Source: an uncultured Clostridia bacterium
Lineage (GTDB): Bacteria > Bacillota > Clostridia > Christensenellales > Borkfalkiaceae
Direction: 5' to 3'
DNA length: 36,351 nt
NCBI GenBank assembly: GCA_944376455.1
Contig: CALWCO010000014.1
Coordinates: 1-36,351 of the forward strand
A program made the position numbers and the translations under genes. Below are positions 9,182 to 17,643 of the stretch, in pieces; position 1 is the stretch's first letter; every line of letters begins with the position of its first letter. The notes under the pieces are model-generated. The model worked only from the letters and a program-made list of their open reading frames with translations. It ran no database searches and was not told the DNA's origin.

Positions 9182-9288
9182 CCTGCATTGTATCTCCGAT
9201 TGTTGTCACACAAACTTCCACCTAACAGGGAAATAGAGATACGAACTGCCCGTTCGTACCCCAGGAGAGTGCTATAAAGATGTGTGAC
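9151..9288 (-). ncRNA. Candidate structured RNA leader or small RNA, class unknown
   Basis: From the predicted start at about 9288, the minus-strand transcript opens with GUCACACA, which pairs perfectly with UGUGUGAC at 9212-9205. Inside is a 7-bp hairpin, UACGAAC/GUUCGUA (near 9258-9240). Two further complementary pairs cross the closing helix: GUAUCUC (9242-9236) with GAGAUAC (9196-9190), and CCCUG (9230-9226) with CAGGG (9187-9183). Together these allow a pseudoknotted or switching fold. The RNA ends in a GC stem and seven Us. The LRR gene begins 46 nt further on with no second promoter visible, so a cis-acting leader is the favoured reading; a free small RNA is the alternative. I could not match it to T-box, 6S, SRP or a riboswitch class I know. 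Confidence 0.55.
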
Positions 9289-9294
9289 GGTTAT

Positions 9295-9323
9295 AGTATA
9301 GCACACCTTGCGGCAAAAAGCAA
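9295..9323 (-). promoter_or_regulatory. Promoter of the leader RNA and LRR gene
   Basis: The minus strand shows TTGCTT (9318-9323), a 17-bp spacer and TATACT (9295-9300), with a TGC extension just before the -10. The predicted start falls at the first base of the closing helix of the RNA. An inverted repeat, GTGCTATA (9269-9276) and TATAGCAC (9297-9304), overlaps the -10 and could be an operator, though it may be chance. Confidence 0.65.
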
Positions 9324-9340
9324 GGTCTTGGGGCAAAAAA

Positions 9341-9387
9341 TACCAAAAGAAAAAACGGGAAGGACTGTGGACAGTCCTTCCCGTTTT
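9341..9387 (-). terminator. Rho-independent terminator of ilvC
   Basis: A perfect 17-bp inverted repeat, AAAACGGGAAGGACTGT (9352-9368) and its complement (9371-9387), is followed on the minus strand by a T-rich tail. It lies about 40 bp past the ilvC stop and ends that single-gene transcript. Confidence 0.9.
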
Positions 9388-9428
9388 CCGCATGATTTGT
9401 TCTCCGCCGTCAAGCGCAGGCGTTTCCC

Positions 9429-10554
<1,126 letters not shown>

Positions 10555-10607
10555 GAATTTGAGAGATAAAAATACAAAATTATTTCATGGATTTTGCACT
10601 TTTCGGA

Positions 10608-10636
10608 TTGATTTTTCGAAAAAAAGAGTCTATAAT
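10608..10636 (+). promoter_or_regulatory. Promoter of the DUF815 ATPase gene
   Basis: TTGATT (10608-10613), a 17-bp spacer and TATAAT (10631-10636), about 70 bp before the start codon and divergent from the ilvC promoter. Confidence 0.8.
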
Positions 10637-10705
10637 GTATGCAAGACTGTCTGCAAACGGCAGAAATTCATACAATTCACGCAAAAAAAGAGGAAACACG
10701 GAAAA

Positions 10706-11860
10706 ATGAAAGAATATCCGCTCACCGTCCTGAGCGCTCTGCGTTCGGACGAGCTCATCGCCGCCTTTTTCAAATGGCGGGAGACGGACGACGAAAGCTC
10801 GTTCGCCGATTTTCTTCGCCTGCTCTATCTTCGCGGCGCACAGGACGATTTTTCAAAATATGTCTATGACGCCGTACTCTACGACGAAAACCCCTTTTCC
10901 GTCGCCTGCGCGGCGAAAAAAACGCCCTCCCCTTACGTCGAGAAGGCATTTTTACGGGATATGGAAACCCTGCGCAAACTGATCTGCACGGCCGATCCGC
11001 ACGGTATGTTCGCCGTCGGGAACGAACTTTCCCCCGAACGGACGACAAGGGAACACGCCGAAAAACTGCACGATTTTTATGCGCGTTACGGCTACGGCGA
11101 TTTCATCCGCTACCGCGCGTTCCGTTTCGACGACGGCGCGCTGCGCCCCATCGAAAGCCCTTCCCCCATTCAGCTCTCCGATCTGAAAAATTACGAGGAA
11201 GAGAAAAAGACCGTGGCACAGAACATCGAAAATTTTCTGGAAGGCCTGCCCCATTCCAATATGCTCCTGTACGGGGAACGCGGCACGGGAAAATCTTCCA
11301 CGGTACACGCCATGATCAACCGCTACTATGAAAACGGACTCCGCCTCGTCGAACTTTCCAAAGAAAACATGCTTGTCTTGAGCCGTCTGAAAGAACACCT
11401 GCGTGCCGTACCGCTGAAATTCATCATCTATATCGACGATCTGTCCCTCAGCGCGGGCGACGAGCGCATCTCCTCTTTGAAGGCCGCGCTCGAAGGGTGC
11501 GCCGAAGGTTACACGGACAATGCCATGATCGTCGCGACGTCCAACCGCCGTCACATCATCGACGAAAAATTCTCCCGCCGCGAGGACAGCGTCCACGCGG
11601 GCGACAGCATGCAGGAGGAACTGTCCCTCTCCGACCGTTTCGGCATCTGCGTCCTGTTCTCCACGACCAACAAGGAACAGTATCTCTCCATCGTGCGGCA
11701 ACTCGCCGCGGACAAGGGCGTTTCCCTGCCGCAAGCGCAACTCGATTTGCTCGCCGAACGTTGGGCGATCGTCAAGGGCGGACGTTCCCCGCGCCGCGCC
11801 AAGCAGTTCGTCGATCTCGCTTATTCGCTCTCTTCCAAAGGACTGCCCGTCGATTTTTAA
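10706..11860 (+). CDS. DUF815 family AAA+ ATPase
   Basis: A 384-aa cytoplasmic ATPase of the DUF815 type, a family of unknown role. The N-terminal ~170 residues are helical and family-specific. The C-terminal AAA+ core shows Walker A GERGTGKSS near residue 190 and Walker B FIIYIDDLS near 240. A sensor-1-like ATSNRR and an arginine-rich segment, GGRSPRRAKQF, follow. The ATG at 10706 is chosen because similarity begins there and GAGG lies upstream; the longer open frame in front has no ribosome site. It is a monocistronic unit with its own promoter and terminator, convergent with murC. Confidence 0.85.
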   Translation: MKEYPLTVLSALRSDELIAAFFKWRETDDESSFADFLRLLYLRGAQDDFSKYVYDAVLYDENPFSVACAAKKTPSPYVEKAFLRDMETLRKLICTADPHGMFAVGNELSPERTTREHAEKLHDFYARYGYGDFIRYRAFRFDDGALRPIESPSPIQLSDLKNYEEEKKTVAQNIENFLEGLPHSNMLLYGERGTGKSSTVHAMINRYYENGLRLVELSKENMLVLSRLKEHLRAVPLKFIIYIDDLSLSAGDERISSLKAALEGCAEGYTDNAMIVATSNRRHIIDEKFSRREDSVHAGDSMQEELSLSDRFGICVLFSTTNKEQYLSIVRQLAADKGVSLPQAQLDLLAERWAIVKGGRSPRRAKQFVDLAYSLSSKGLPVDF

Positions 11861-11890
11861 CGCTTTGAAAACATTTTAACGCTTTCAGGC

Positions 11891-11940
11891 AAGCCCCGCC
11901 CGCGGCAAAATTTTTCCGCGGACGGGGCTTTTTATCTTTT
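11891..11940 (+). terminator. Rho-independent terminator of the DUF815 gene
   Basis: AAGCCCCGCCCGCGG (11891-11905) pairs with CCGCGGACGGGGCTT (11916-11930) with one mismatch, followed by a T-rich tail. Confidence 0.9.
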
Positions 11941-11960
11941 CATGTTTTTTCTTTTTCTCT

Positions 11961-11997
11961 CCGCAACGCCGCGGTTTCGACGGGAACAAACGGTGCC
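11961..11997. repeat. Imperfect direct repeat, copy 1
   Basis: A 37-bp unit containing GCGGTTTCGACGGGAACAAA. It matches the copy at 12027-12063 at 31 of 37 positions, with a 66-bp pitch. It lies in the convergent gap between the DUF815 and murC genes. A 66-codon minus-strand frame crosses both copies, but it has no ribosome site and no family signal, so I do not call it a gene. Confidence 0.7.
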
Positions 11998-12026
11998 GGA
12001 AAAAGAATGCCGCAATGGAGAAGCCG

Positions 12027-12063
12027 CCGCAACGGCGCGGTTTCGGCGGAAACAAACGCGCCC
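12027..12063. repeat. Imperfect direct repeat, copy 2
   Basis: Second copy of the 37-bp unit, with GCGGTTTCGGCGGAAACAAA. It ends 44 bp beyond the murC stop. No hairpin or other structure was evident between the copies. Confidence 0.7.
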
Positions 12064-12106
12064 CCGCACTTTCCGAGCTCGATCTTTTCTTTTTCCCCCG
12101 CCCCCT

Positions 12107-13513
12107 TTATTCTCTCCGTTTCGCGGGTGGCGGGACGCACTTTATTTTTCGCTCCGCCGCGGGCTTGCCGCCTTCCCCCGAAAGGATGCGGCGGGCAAGA
12201 TAATAGATGTCCCCCGCGCCGAGGAAAAGCACGGTATCCCCGCCGCGCACCGAGCGACGCATATATGCCTCCAATTCCCTGCCGCTCTCCGCATACAGGG
12301 AATTTTTTATCCTTTCATGCAGGGCATACGCGCTCCCCGCGCGGTCAAATTTTTCCCGCGCCGCATAAGTTTTGAAAATGACGAGATTTTCCGCGGCCGA
12401 AAGAACACGGACAAAATCATCCATCAGAAAACGGGTACGGGAATACGTATGCGGCTGAAAGACGACGAACAGCCGCCCCTTCGCGCGGCGGCGGGCGAGC
12501 AAAAGCGTCTTTTGTATTTCCGCCGGATGATGGGCGTAATCGCAAATAAACTCCGCGCCGAGAAAGGTGCCTGTTTTTTCAAACCGACGCCGCACTCCCG
12601 TAAAAGATTCTATGCCCCGCACGATGCTCTTTACGTCCAGACCGTAACTCCGTGCGGCGGCGAACGCCGCCAAAGCGTTATAGACATGGAACCTGCCCGC
12701 CACGCGCAGGCGGATGCGACAGATTCTTTCGCCGCGTTCCAAGACCGTAAAGGCATATTTTTCCCCCGATTCTTTCAACGAAACCGCACGGTAATCACAA
12801 GTTTCCGATTCGATGCCGAACGTCAGCGCATTTTCGGGCGGGATGACGTTGGGATCGTCCGCATTGACCACGCTCCGCAACGCGCGCGAACAGAACAGAC
12901 GGAAAGTATCCCGCAGATCGTCGAAATCGCGGTAACATTCCATATGATCTTCGTCGCAGTTGAGCCAGACGGCCACCCCGACGCGCGGGAATTGAAGCAA
13001 ATTTTTTCTGTATTCGCAGGCTTCCGTCAGGAAAAACTCCTTTCCGCTCGAATAAAAATTGTCCAAAAGCGCATCGCGCCCGCCGATATGCGCGGTAAAG
13101 CGCACGCCGCTCTTGAGCAGGATATGCGCGCATATGGACGTCGCCGACGTCTTTCCGTGGCTTCCAGCCACGGCAATGACACTGCTGAACGCTTCCGACA
13201 CCGCGCCCAACAACTGCATACGGGAATAACAGGGAATCCCCCGTTTTTTTGCCTCCGAAAGCTCGGCATTGTCCGCGGAAATCGCGTCCGTATATACGAC
13301 CGCATCGGCACCGATGACGGCGGACGGATCGTGCCCGATGCGCACGGGGATGCCCGCTTCTTCCAGTTCGGCGATTTCTTCATTGAAGGAAATATCGCTG
13401 CCGCTTACGGCAAACCCCTCACGCAAAAGATACTTGGCGAGCGAGCTCATACTCACCCCGCCGATGCCGATAAAATGTACGTTTTTTCCGTTGAGAAAGG
13501 ATTTCAGGCTCAT
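12107..13513 (-). CDS. murC: UDP-N-acetylmuramate--L-alanine ligase
   Basis: Adds L-Ala to UDP-MurNAc with ATP, the first amino-acid step of cytoplasmic peptidoglycan precursor synthesis. The 468-aa protein has the N-terminal UDP-binding Rossmann motif GIGGVSMSSLA. The P-loop is GSHGKTS near residue 117, where GTHGKT is more usual. LTEACEY and DYAHHP (near 328) are MurC signatures. The C-terminal domain ends in a short basic tail. It stands apart from the dcw cluster, alone on the minus strand and divergent from spoVG. No strong ribosome site precedes the ATG and I see no clear promoter in 13514-13656 on this strand. Confidence 0.93.
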   Translation of the reverse strand: MSLKSFLNGKNVHFIGIGGVSMSSLAKYLLREGFAVSGSDISFNEEIAELEEAGIPVRIGHDPSAVIGADAVVYTDAISADNAELSEAKKRGIPCYSRMQLLGAVSEAFSSVIAVAGSHGKTSATSICAHILLKSGVRFTAHIGGRDALLDNFYSSGKEFFLTEACEYRKNLLQFPRVGVAVWLNCDEDHMECYRDFDDLRDTFRLFCSRALRSVVNADDPNVIPPENALTFGIESETCDYRAVSLKESGEKYAFTVLERGERICRIRLRVAGRFHVYNALAAFAAARSYGLDVKSIVRGIESFTGVRRRFEKTGTFLGAEFICDYAHHPAEIQKTLLLARRRAKGRLFVVFQPHTYSRTRFLMDDFVRVLSAAENLVIFKTYAAREKFDRAGSAYALHERIKNSLYAESGRELEAYMRRSVRGGDTVLFLGAGDIYYLARRILSGEGGKPAAERKIKCVPPPAKRRE

Positions 13514-13592
13514 ATTACTGCTATTTTATGAGCCGAAAAGGAAAAATATAGAAAAAATTTTGATTTTTTAGCGATTATTTTTGAAAAAGGTA

Positions 13593-13621
13593 TTGAATTT
13601 TCAGAAAAAATATTGTAAGAT
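13593..13621 (+). promoter_or_regulatory. spoVG promoter
   Basis: TTGAAT (13593-13598), a 17-bp spacer and TAAGAT (13616-13621), 35 bp before the start codon. It resembles a vegetative promoter. In Bacillus the gene is driven by sigma-H, and no separate sigma-H-like site is apparent here. Confidence 0.65.
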
Positions 13622-13656
13622 ATACGTACTAAAACTTGATAAGGTGGTTACTAACT

Positions 13657-13926
13657 ATGATGAACATCTCAGACGTACGCATCAGACTGGCACAACGCGA
13701 AGACAGCAAGCTCAAAGCCGTTGCTTCGATCACCATCGATAACTGCTTTGTCGTCCACGATATAAAAATTATCGAAGGGACGGATTCGCTGTTCATCGCC
13801 ATGCCCAGCCGCAAGACCAACGACGGCGAATACAAAGACATCGCCCATCCGCTCAATACGGAAACCCGCGAACAGTTGAAAGAACTGATCCTGGCGGCAT
13901 ACCAGGCCGAATTGAGCAAAGAATAA
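13657..13926 (+). CDS. spoVG: SpoVG regulator
   Basis: Small nucleic-acid-binding regulator of about 89 aa, the usual SpoVG length. The family core is clear: [45 protein letters not shown]. In other Firmicutes SpoVG affects septation, sporulation and envelope genes. Two adjacent ATGs (13657 and 13660) are possible starts; AAGGTGG at 13641-13647 suits either. It is monocistronic and divergent from murC, in a cell-wall neighbourhood. Confidence 0.95.
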   Translation: MMNISDVRIRLAQREDSKLKAVASITIDNCFVVHDIKIIEGTDSLFIAMPSRKTNDGEYKDIAHPLNTETREQLKELILAAYQAELSKE

Positions 13927-13946
13927 TTCCTTTGACGAAAAAAGAC

Positions 13947-13983
13947 AAAACGCCGTCCGATTTACCCCGTCGGACGGCGTTTT
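13947..13983. terminator. Bidirectional terminator between spoVG and a lipoprotein gene
   Basis: A perfect 14-bp stem, AAAACGCCGTCCGA (13947-13960) and its complement (13970-13983). T-runs follow on both strands, so it can end spoVG (plus) and the convergent lipoprotein gene (minus). Confidence 0.85.
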
Positions 13984-14015
13984 GATTTGTTCTGTTTCGT
14001 TTTGCGTTTTTCGAA

Positions 14016-14756
14016 TCAGTATTCCCCTTGCGCGACGGTAACCGTCAGCGAAATCGCACGGTCATTGTCCTTATCGACGACGATCAACGTCGTTTTTCCG
14101 GCTGAAATCAACGAACGATCAAAGACGATCTTTGCGCCAGACGTCCCTGCGTTCACCAAATCCGTGCGTTCGGAAAAAACGGCTTCATCGGGAATGACGC
14201 TTTGGTTCGTGGAAATAATTTCCACATACAGCAATCCTTCCGTCCCGGCGGACGCGTTCACCGTCCGCGATCCGAACGTGATTTCAAACGAAGTCGTAAA
14301 ATCCAACGAACTCGTCACCAGTTCGGGCGTGCTGACCCATGTCATTCCGTATTCGGCTTCGGGGACTTCGACGATCTCGAAGCCGGTGGCCGTTACGGAC
14401 ACGTCCGCGGCAGGCATGACAAAAGTATATGTTCCGTTTGCACCCGCCGTACAGGGCGTACCATTGAAACATACTTCCGTAATCCGAAGAAAGCCCCATT
14501 CCTTTCCGATTTCAGGCGTAACGGTTACCGTTTTTCCCGTTTCGGTCGTGGAAATCCTGTCCCAGCTCTCCCCCGATTCCATGCTCAGCTTCAGATCATA
14601 GAAATCACCGTAAACATCGTCCGCAACGGAAGTGATTTCATAGATGGTCGGCTCACCGCCGCCGCTGTTCCGCGAACCGTCGTCGCACGCCGCAAAAATC
14701 GCACCGGTCGCGAAGAGCAAAACCAGTCCGGTTCCCGCAAAAATTTTTTTCATCAT
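14016..14756 (-). CDS. Small lipoprotein of unknown function
   Basis: A 246-aa exported protein with lipobox FAAC and Cys at 24, then a Ser/Gly-rich linker. Residues of about 50-130 contain 'GTYTFVMPAADVSVTATGF', which resembles the end of a divergent InlB B-repeat (beta-grasp/Ig-like). The remainder is beta-strand rich without a family I recognise. It starts 50 bp after ftsZ. A weak hairpin lies at the ftsZ stop and no clear promoter or ribosome site precedes this gene, so it may depend on read-through from ftsZ. No link to division can be shown. Met1 and Met2 are adjacent candidate starts. Confidence 0.7.
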   Translation of the reverse strand: MMKKIFAGTGLVLLFATGAIFAACDDGSRNSGGGEPTIYEITSVADDVYGDFYDLKLSMESGESWDRISTTETGKTVTVTPEIGKEWGFLRITEVCFNGTPCTAGANGTYTFVMPAADVSVTATGFEIVEVPEAEYGMTWVSTPELVTSSLDFTTSFEITFGSRTVNASAGTEGLLYVEIISTNQSVIPDEAVFSERTDLVNAGTSGAKIVFDRSLISAGKTTLIVVDKDNDRAISLTVTVAQGEY

Positions 14757-14790
14757 ACAAAAACCCGAATTTATTTTTGTTGGATATGAG

Positions 14791-14814
14791 AAAACTGCGT
14801 AAAACGTCAGTTTT
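14791..14814 (-). terminator. Weak terminator-like hairpin at the ftsZ stop codon
   Basis: On the minus strand AAAACTG-A-CGT, loop TTT, ACGCAGTTTT forms a 10-bp stem with one bulge that includes the ftsZ stop codon. There is no extended U-run after it, so termination is probably partial. Confidence 0.4.
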
Positions 14815-16330
14815 TCTTATTGAACAGACGCTGTACGAACGTGGGCAATTTACTGCCGCTGCGCGTCTCTTCGATGGGCGTTTCCAGTTCTTCGTCCATC
14901 GTCCTGTTCTGCTGGGGCGCGCTCTGCTGCTGCGTATATGCGTTCGCGTCATAACCGCCGTTCTGCGGGTACTGCGCATATCCGTTCTGCTGGGGATATC
15001 CGTTCATCCCGTTCGGATTCTGCGCATAAACATTCCCGTTCGGCTGCGCATAGCCCGCGTTATAGCCGGAAGGCTGTCCCGCGGCCGGCTGCTGACGGAA
15101 CATGTTTCCGCCGTTCATGCCGTTCATCCCCTGCATGCCGTTTGCGGCATTCATATTCGCGGGCATCTGTTGCATGACGGGCTGTTGCATCCGCGGTTGC
15201 TGTGCTGGCGCCGCGGGTTGTGCGGACTGCCCCGACGGACGGAAGAAGGGATTCTGCGAAAGCGGTTCTCTGTTCGCGCGCAAAGAGGGCTCCTGACCTG
15301 CGGAAGGCTGGCGGAACATGGAATTTTGCATATTCTGCATTTTCTGTTTTTCCTCTTCGGGATTATAATTGCCCTGTTCCATGGTCGGGAATCCCGTCGC
15401 GATGACGGTTACGGCGACTTCTTCGGACATATTCTCGTCGATGCCCGCGCCGAAAATAATGTTCGCGGAATAATCCACAACGCTCTGCACCAGGGAGCCC
15501 GCCGTACGGACCTCTTCATAGGTAAGATCTCTGCCGCCGACGATGTTGATGATGACGCCCGTCGCGCCCTCGATGGTCGTTTCGAGCAGAGGGCTGTTGA
15601 CGGCGAGACGGACGGCCTCGACCACTCTGTTTTCGCCCTTGGCGACGCCGACGCCCATGTGCGCCAGGCCCTTGTCCTTCAGAACGGCTTTGACGTCGGC
15701 AAAGTCGAGGTTGATGAACGCGGGTTTGACGATCAGTTCGGTGATGCCGCTGATACCCTGACGGAGCACTTCGTCCGCATAGCGGAGCGCTTCCTGAATG
15801 GGCGTATTCTTGGGCACGACCGTGGAAATTTTATCGTTGGGAATAATCACCAGCGTATCGACGTATTTTTTGAGGTTTTCCAGCCCCTTAATGGTATTGT
15901 CCATCCTCTTCTTGCCTTCAAAACTGAAAGGCTCGGTGACAACCGCGACGGTCAGGATCTTCATGTCCTTTGCGATCTTCGCAATGACGGGCGCGGCGCC
16001 CGTACCCGTACCGCCGCCCATGCCTGCCGTGATGAACAGAAGGTCCGTGCCCTCGATGGCGCGGGAAAGTTCCTCTTTGCTCTCTTCGGCGGCCTGTCTG
16101 CCGATTTCGGGATCGGAGCCGGCGCCGAGACCGCGCGTCAGTTGCGCACCGATCTGTATTTTGGTTTCGCAGGGCGAAAGGAGCAACACCTGGTTGTCGG
16201 TGTTGACGCAGACATATTCCGCGCTCGTCATCCCCGCTTCGATCATTCTGTTGACGGCATTGCCGCCGGCACCCCCGACGCCGATGACCTTGATCTTGGC
16301 CCCCGCCAACTGCTGTACATCATTGAACAT
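14807..16330 (-). CDS. ftsZ: Cell division protein FtsZ
   Basis: Tubulin-like GTPase that forms the division ring. The 507-aa protein is long for FtsZ. The GTPase domain (about 1-320) has GVGGAGGNAVNRM, the tubulin signature GGGTGTGAAP near 105, and a T7 loop, NLDFADV, where NVDFADV is commoner. A linker of about 170 residues rich in Gln, Asn, Met, Pro, Gly and Tyr follows. The extreme C-terminus, KLPTFVQRLFNKK, matches the conserved peptide that binds FtsA and other partners. It starts 8 bp after the FtsA-like gene, whose end contains its GGAGG site, so the two are co-transcribed. Confidence 0.97.
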   Translation of the reverse strand: MFNDVQQLAGAKIKVIGVGGAGGNAVNRMIEAGMTSAEYVCVNTDNQVLLLSPCETKIQIGAQLTRGLGAGSDPEIGRQAAEESKEELSRAIEGTDLLFITAGMGGGTGTGAAPVIAKIAKDMKILTVAVVTEPFSFEGKKRMDNTIKGLENLKKYVDTLVIIPNDKISTVVPKNTPIQEALRYADEVLRQGISGITELIVKPAFINLDFADVKAVLKDKGLAHMGVGVAKGENRVVEAVRLAVNSPLLETTIEGATGVIINIVGGRDLTYEEVRTAGSLVQSVVDYSANIIFGAGIDENMSEEVAVTVIATGFPTMEQGNYNPEEEKQKMQNMQNSMFRQPSAGQEPSLRANREPLSQNPFFRPSGQSAQPAAPAQQPRMQQPVMQQMPANMNAANGMQGMNGMNGGNMFRQQPAAGQPSGYNAGYAQPNGNVYAQNPNGMNGYPQQNGYAQYPQNGGYDANAYTQQQSAPQQNRTMDEELETPIEETRSGSKLPTFVQRLFNKKN

Positions 16331-16338
16331 ATTCTTGT

Positions 16339-17484
16339 TTAACCTCCAAATCCGTTGATGAGTTTATAAAAAAATCCTTCCGTCCGTCTGTGTTTGAGCG
16401 CATAATCCAAAAGACTGATCCGAGAGCTCATGGACGGTTTATTGTAATATGGAATTTCCGGCGCGACGACTTCGGCCTCGCGGCTGATGCGCCTGGAAAT
16501 GTGCTCCGCCGCACCGCGGATGCCCGTCACTCCTTCGCCCGTCATTAACAGCGGTCTGTTCGCCACCAACGCGGGACACTCGTCCAGAAACGCACTCAGC
16601 GGTTCGCACAGCTTGTCCAGCCCCGCCTTGATATATTCGTTCACCTTATCCGTGGAATAGAACCGTTCCTCGTCCAGTCTGACATCGGAAACGCCCGTGC
16701 GGAAGAGATTGGAGCGGCGGAGTATCTCCGTCGCGTCCTCATAGGACACGTCCAGTCCCGCGCACAATTCGGCGGCGATATGCCCCTCCCCGACCCAGAA
16801 CGTGCCTTCCTTCAAGATCCCGTCGCCATAGACGACGGAAATCGTGGAAGAAATCGCGCCCACGTCGAGAAGGATCGCGCCCGCTTTGCGCTTTTCTTCG
16901 CTCAAAAGATACACGGCCTGCGCATAGGACGACGGTACAAAGATAACTTTTCGGAAACCGTATTCGCGCAACATCTGACGAAAGAGGTCGGTAAAATAGC
17001 AAGAGGCAAGCACATAACACACATTTGCCTGCAATGTCGAACTGACGATCCCCGTCGGATCGGACATTTTGCGCGCGTCGGACGTTATGAAATAGAGCGC
17101 GGATGCGCGGATATTCTCAAAAGAAGATTCCTCCACGCTGCCGTAACCGTCCTTATAGAGAGCGTCTATATCCCCGCCTGCAATGCGTCTGGGCGACGAA
17201 AAGGCGATGAGATGCTTTTTATTGACGATCTTGGTAAATTCGCCGGGAACGCCGACATACACGGTATGCGCGTGTTCTCCCGCACTGCCCTCCGCCGCCT
17301 GCAAAGCGGCGTACACGGCCTTTTTCAGTTCTTCGGCATTGTAAAACTTTCCGTCCTCGTATCCGTCATAGTTCTGCGACTGCGAACCTTTGAACACGAA
17401 TGTATTGTTGACTCCCGCCGCGCCGATGACCGCCGAGACGGACATCGAACGGACATCAAGGATCGAAACGCTTTTGTGTGCCAT
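16339..17484 (-). CDS. ftsA: FtsA-like actin-family protein, divergent
   Basis: A 381-aa protein directly upstream of ftsZ and expected to tether it to the membrane. The fold signals are of the FtsA/actin type: SILDVRSMSVSAVIG at the N-terminus, LLDVGAISSTISVVYGDG near 205-220, and LLMTGEGVTGIRG near 310. The glycines and Thr of the usual phosphate-1 and phosphate-2 loops (as in DIGTS and DIGGGTTD) are largely replaced. ATP binding may therefore be weak or altered. The C-terminal GFFYKLINGFGG fits the FtsA amphipathic membrane-targeting helix. It has its own consensus promoter, separating it from ftsQ. Confidence 0.85.
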   Translation of the reverse strand: MAHKSVSILDVRSMSVSAVIGAAGVNNTFVFKGSQSQNYDGYEDGKFYNAEELKKAVYAALQAAEGSAGEHAHTVYVGVPGEFTKIVNKKHLIAFSSPRRIAGGDIDALYKDGYGSVEESSFENIRASALYFITSDARKMSDPTGIVSSTLQANVCYVLASCYFTDLFRQMLREYGFRKVIFVPSSYAQAVYLLSEEKRKAGAILLDVGAISSTISVVYGDGILKEGTFWVGEGHIAAELCAGLDVSYEDATEILRRSNLFRTGVSDVRLDEERFYSTDKVNEYIKAGLDKLCEPLSAFLDECPALVANRPLLMTGEGVTGIRGAAEHISRRISREAEVVAPEIPYYNKPSMSSRISLLDYALKHRRTEGFFYKLINGFGG

Positions 17485-17523
17485 CTCTCTTTCTCCGCCG
17501 GTGAAATAATATATTTATAATAT

Positions 17524-17552
17524 ATTATAAACTTTTTGAGGTACCTTGTCAA
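17524..17552 (-). promoter_or_regulatory. Consensus promoter of ftsA-ftsZ
   Basis: On the minus strand TTGACA (17547-17552), 17 bp, TATAAT (17524-17529), an exact match to consensus at both boxes. It lies just after the ftsQ terminator, so ftsA and ftsZ form an independent and probably strong unit. Confidence 0.9.
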
Positions 17553-17570
17553 GGACTTGAACGGATTTTA

Positions 17571-17596
17571 TGAAAAAAAGGCGGTAAAACCGCCTT
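17571..17596 (-). terminator. Rho-independent terminator after ftsQ
   Basis: AAGGCGG, loop TTTTA, CCGCCTT followed by TTTTT on the minus strand. It ends the mraZ-to-ftsQ transcript 48 bp past the ftsQ stop. Confidence 0.85.
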
Positions 17597-17643
17597 CTTT
17601 CACGCCTTTTTTGCGGGCGTGGGTATTCTGTTTGGAAAAAATA

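Noticed and set aside
9151..9288. 6S RNA, SRP RNA, T-box or THF riboswitch as the identity of the leader RNA
   Set aside because: No T-box AGGGTGG-ACC motif, no SRP GGAAGGAAGC-type motif and no long 6S rod are present. A GGAGAGT string occurs only on the opposite strand and lacks the rest of the THF aptamer.
11855..11885. A 12-bp direct repeat, TTTTAACGCTTT, at the DUF815 stop codon
   Set aside because: Short, 19-bp offset, overlaps the stop codon and gives no structure; likely chance or slippage.
11940..12140. A 66-residue minus-strand frame after murC with two similar segments
   Set aside because: No ribosome site or recognisable domain; the internal similarity is explained by the 37-bp direct repeats.
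11942..13531. Long plus-strand frames opposite murC, and similar ones opposite ftsZ (14777-16342), murE and potA
   Set aside because: High-GC third positions keep antisense frames open. The minus- or plus-strand partners carry complete family motifs and these do not.
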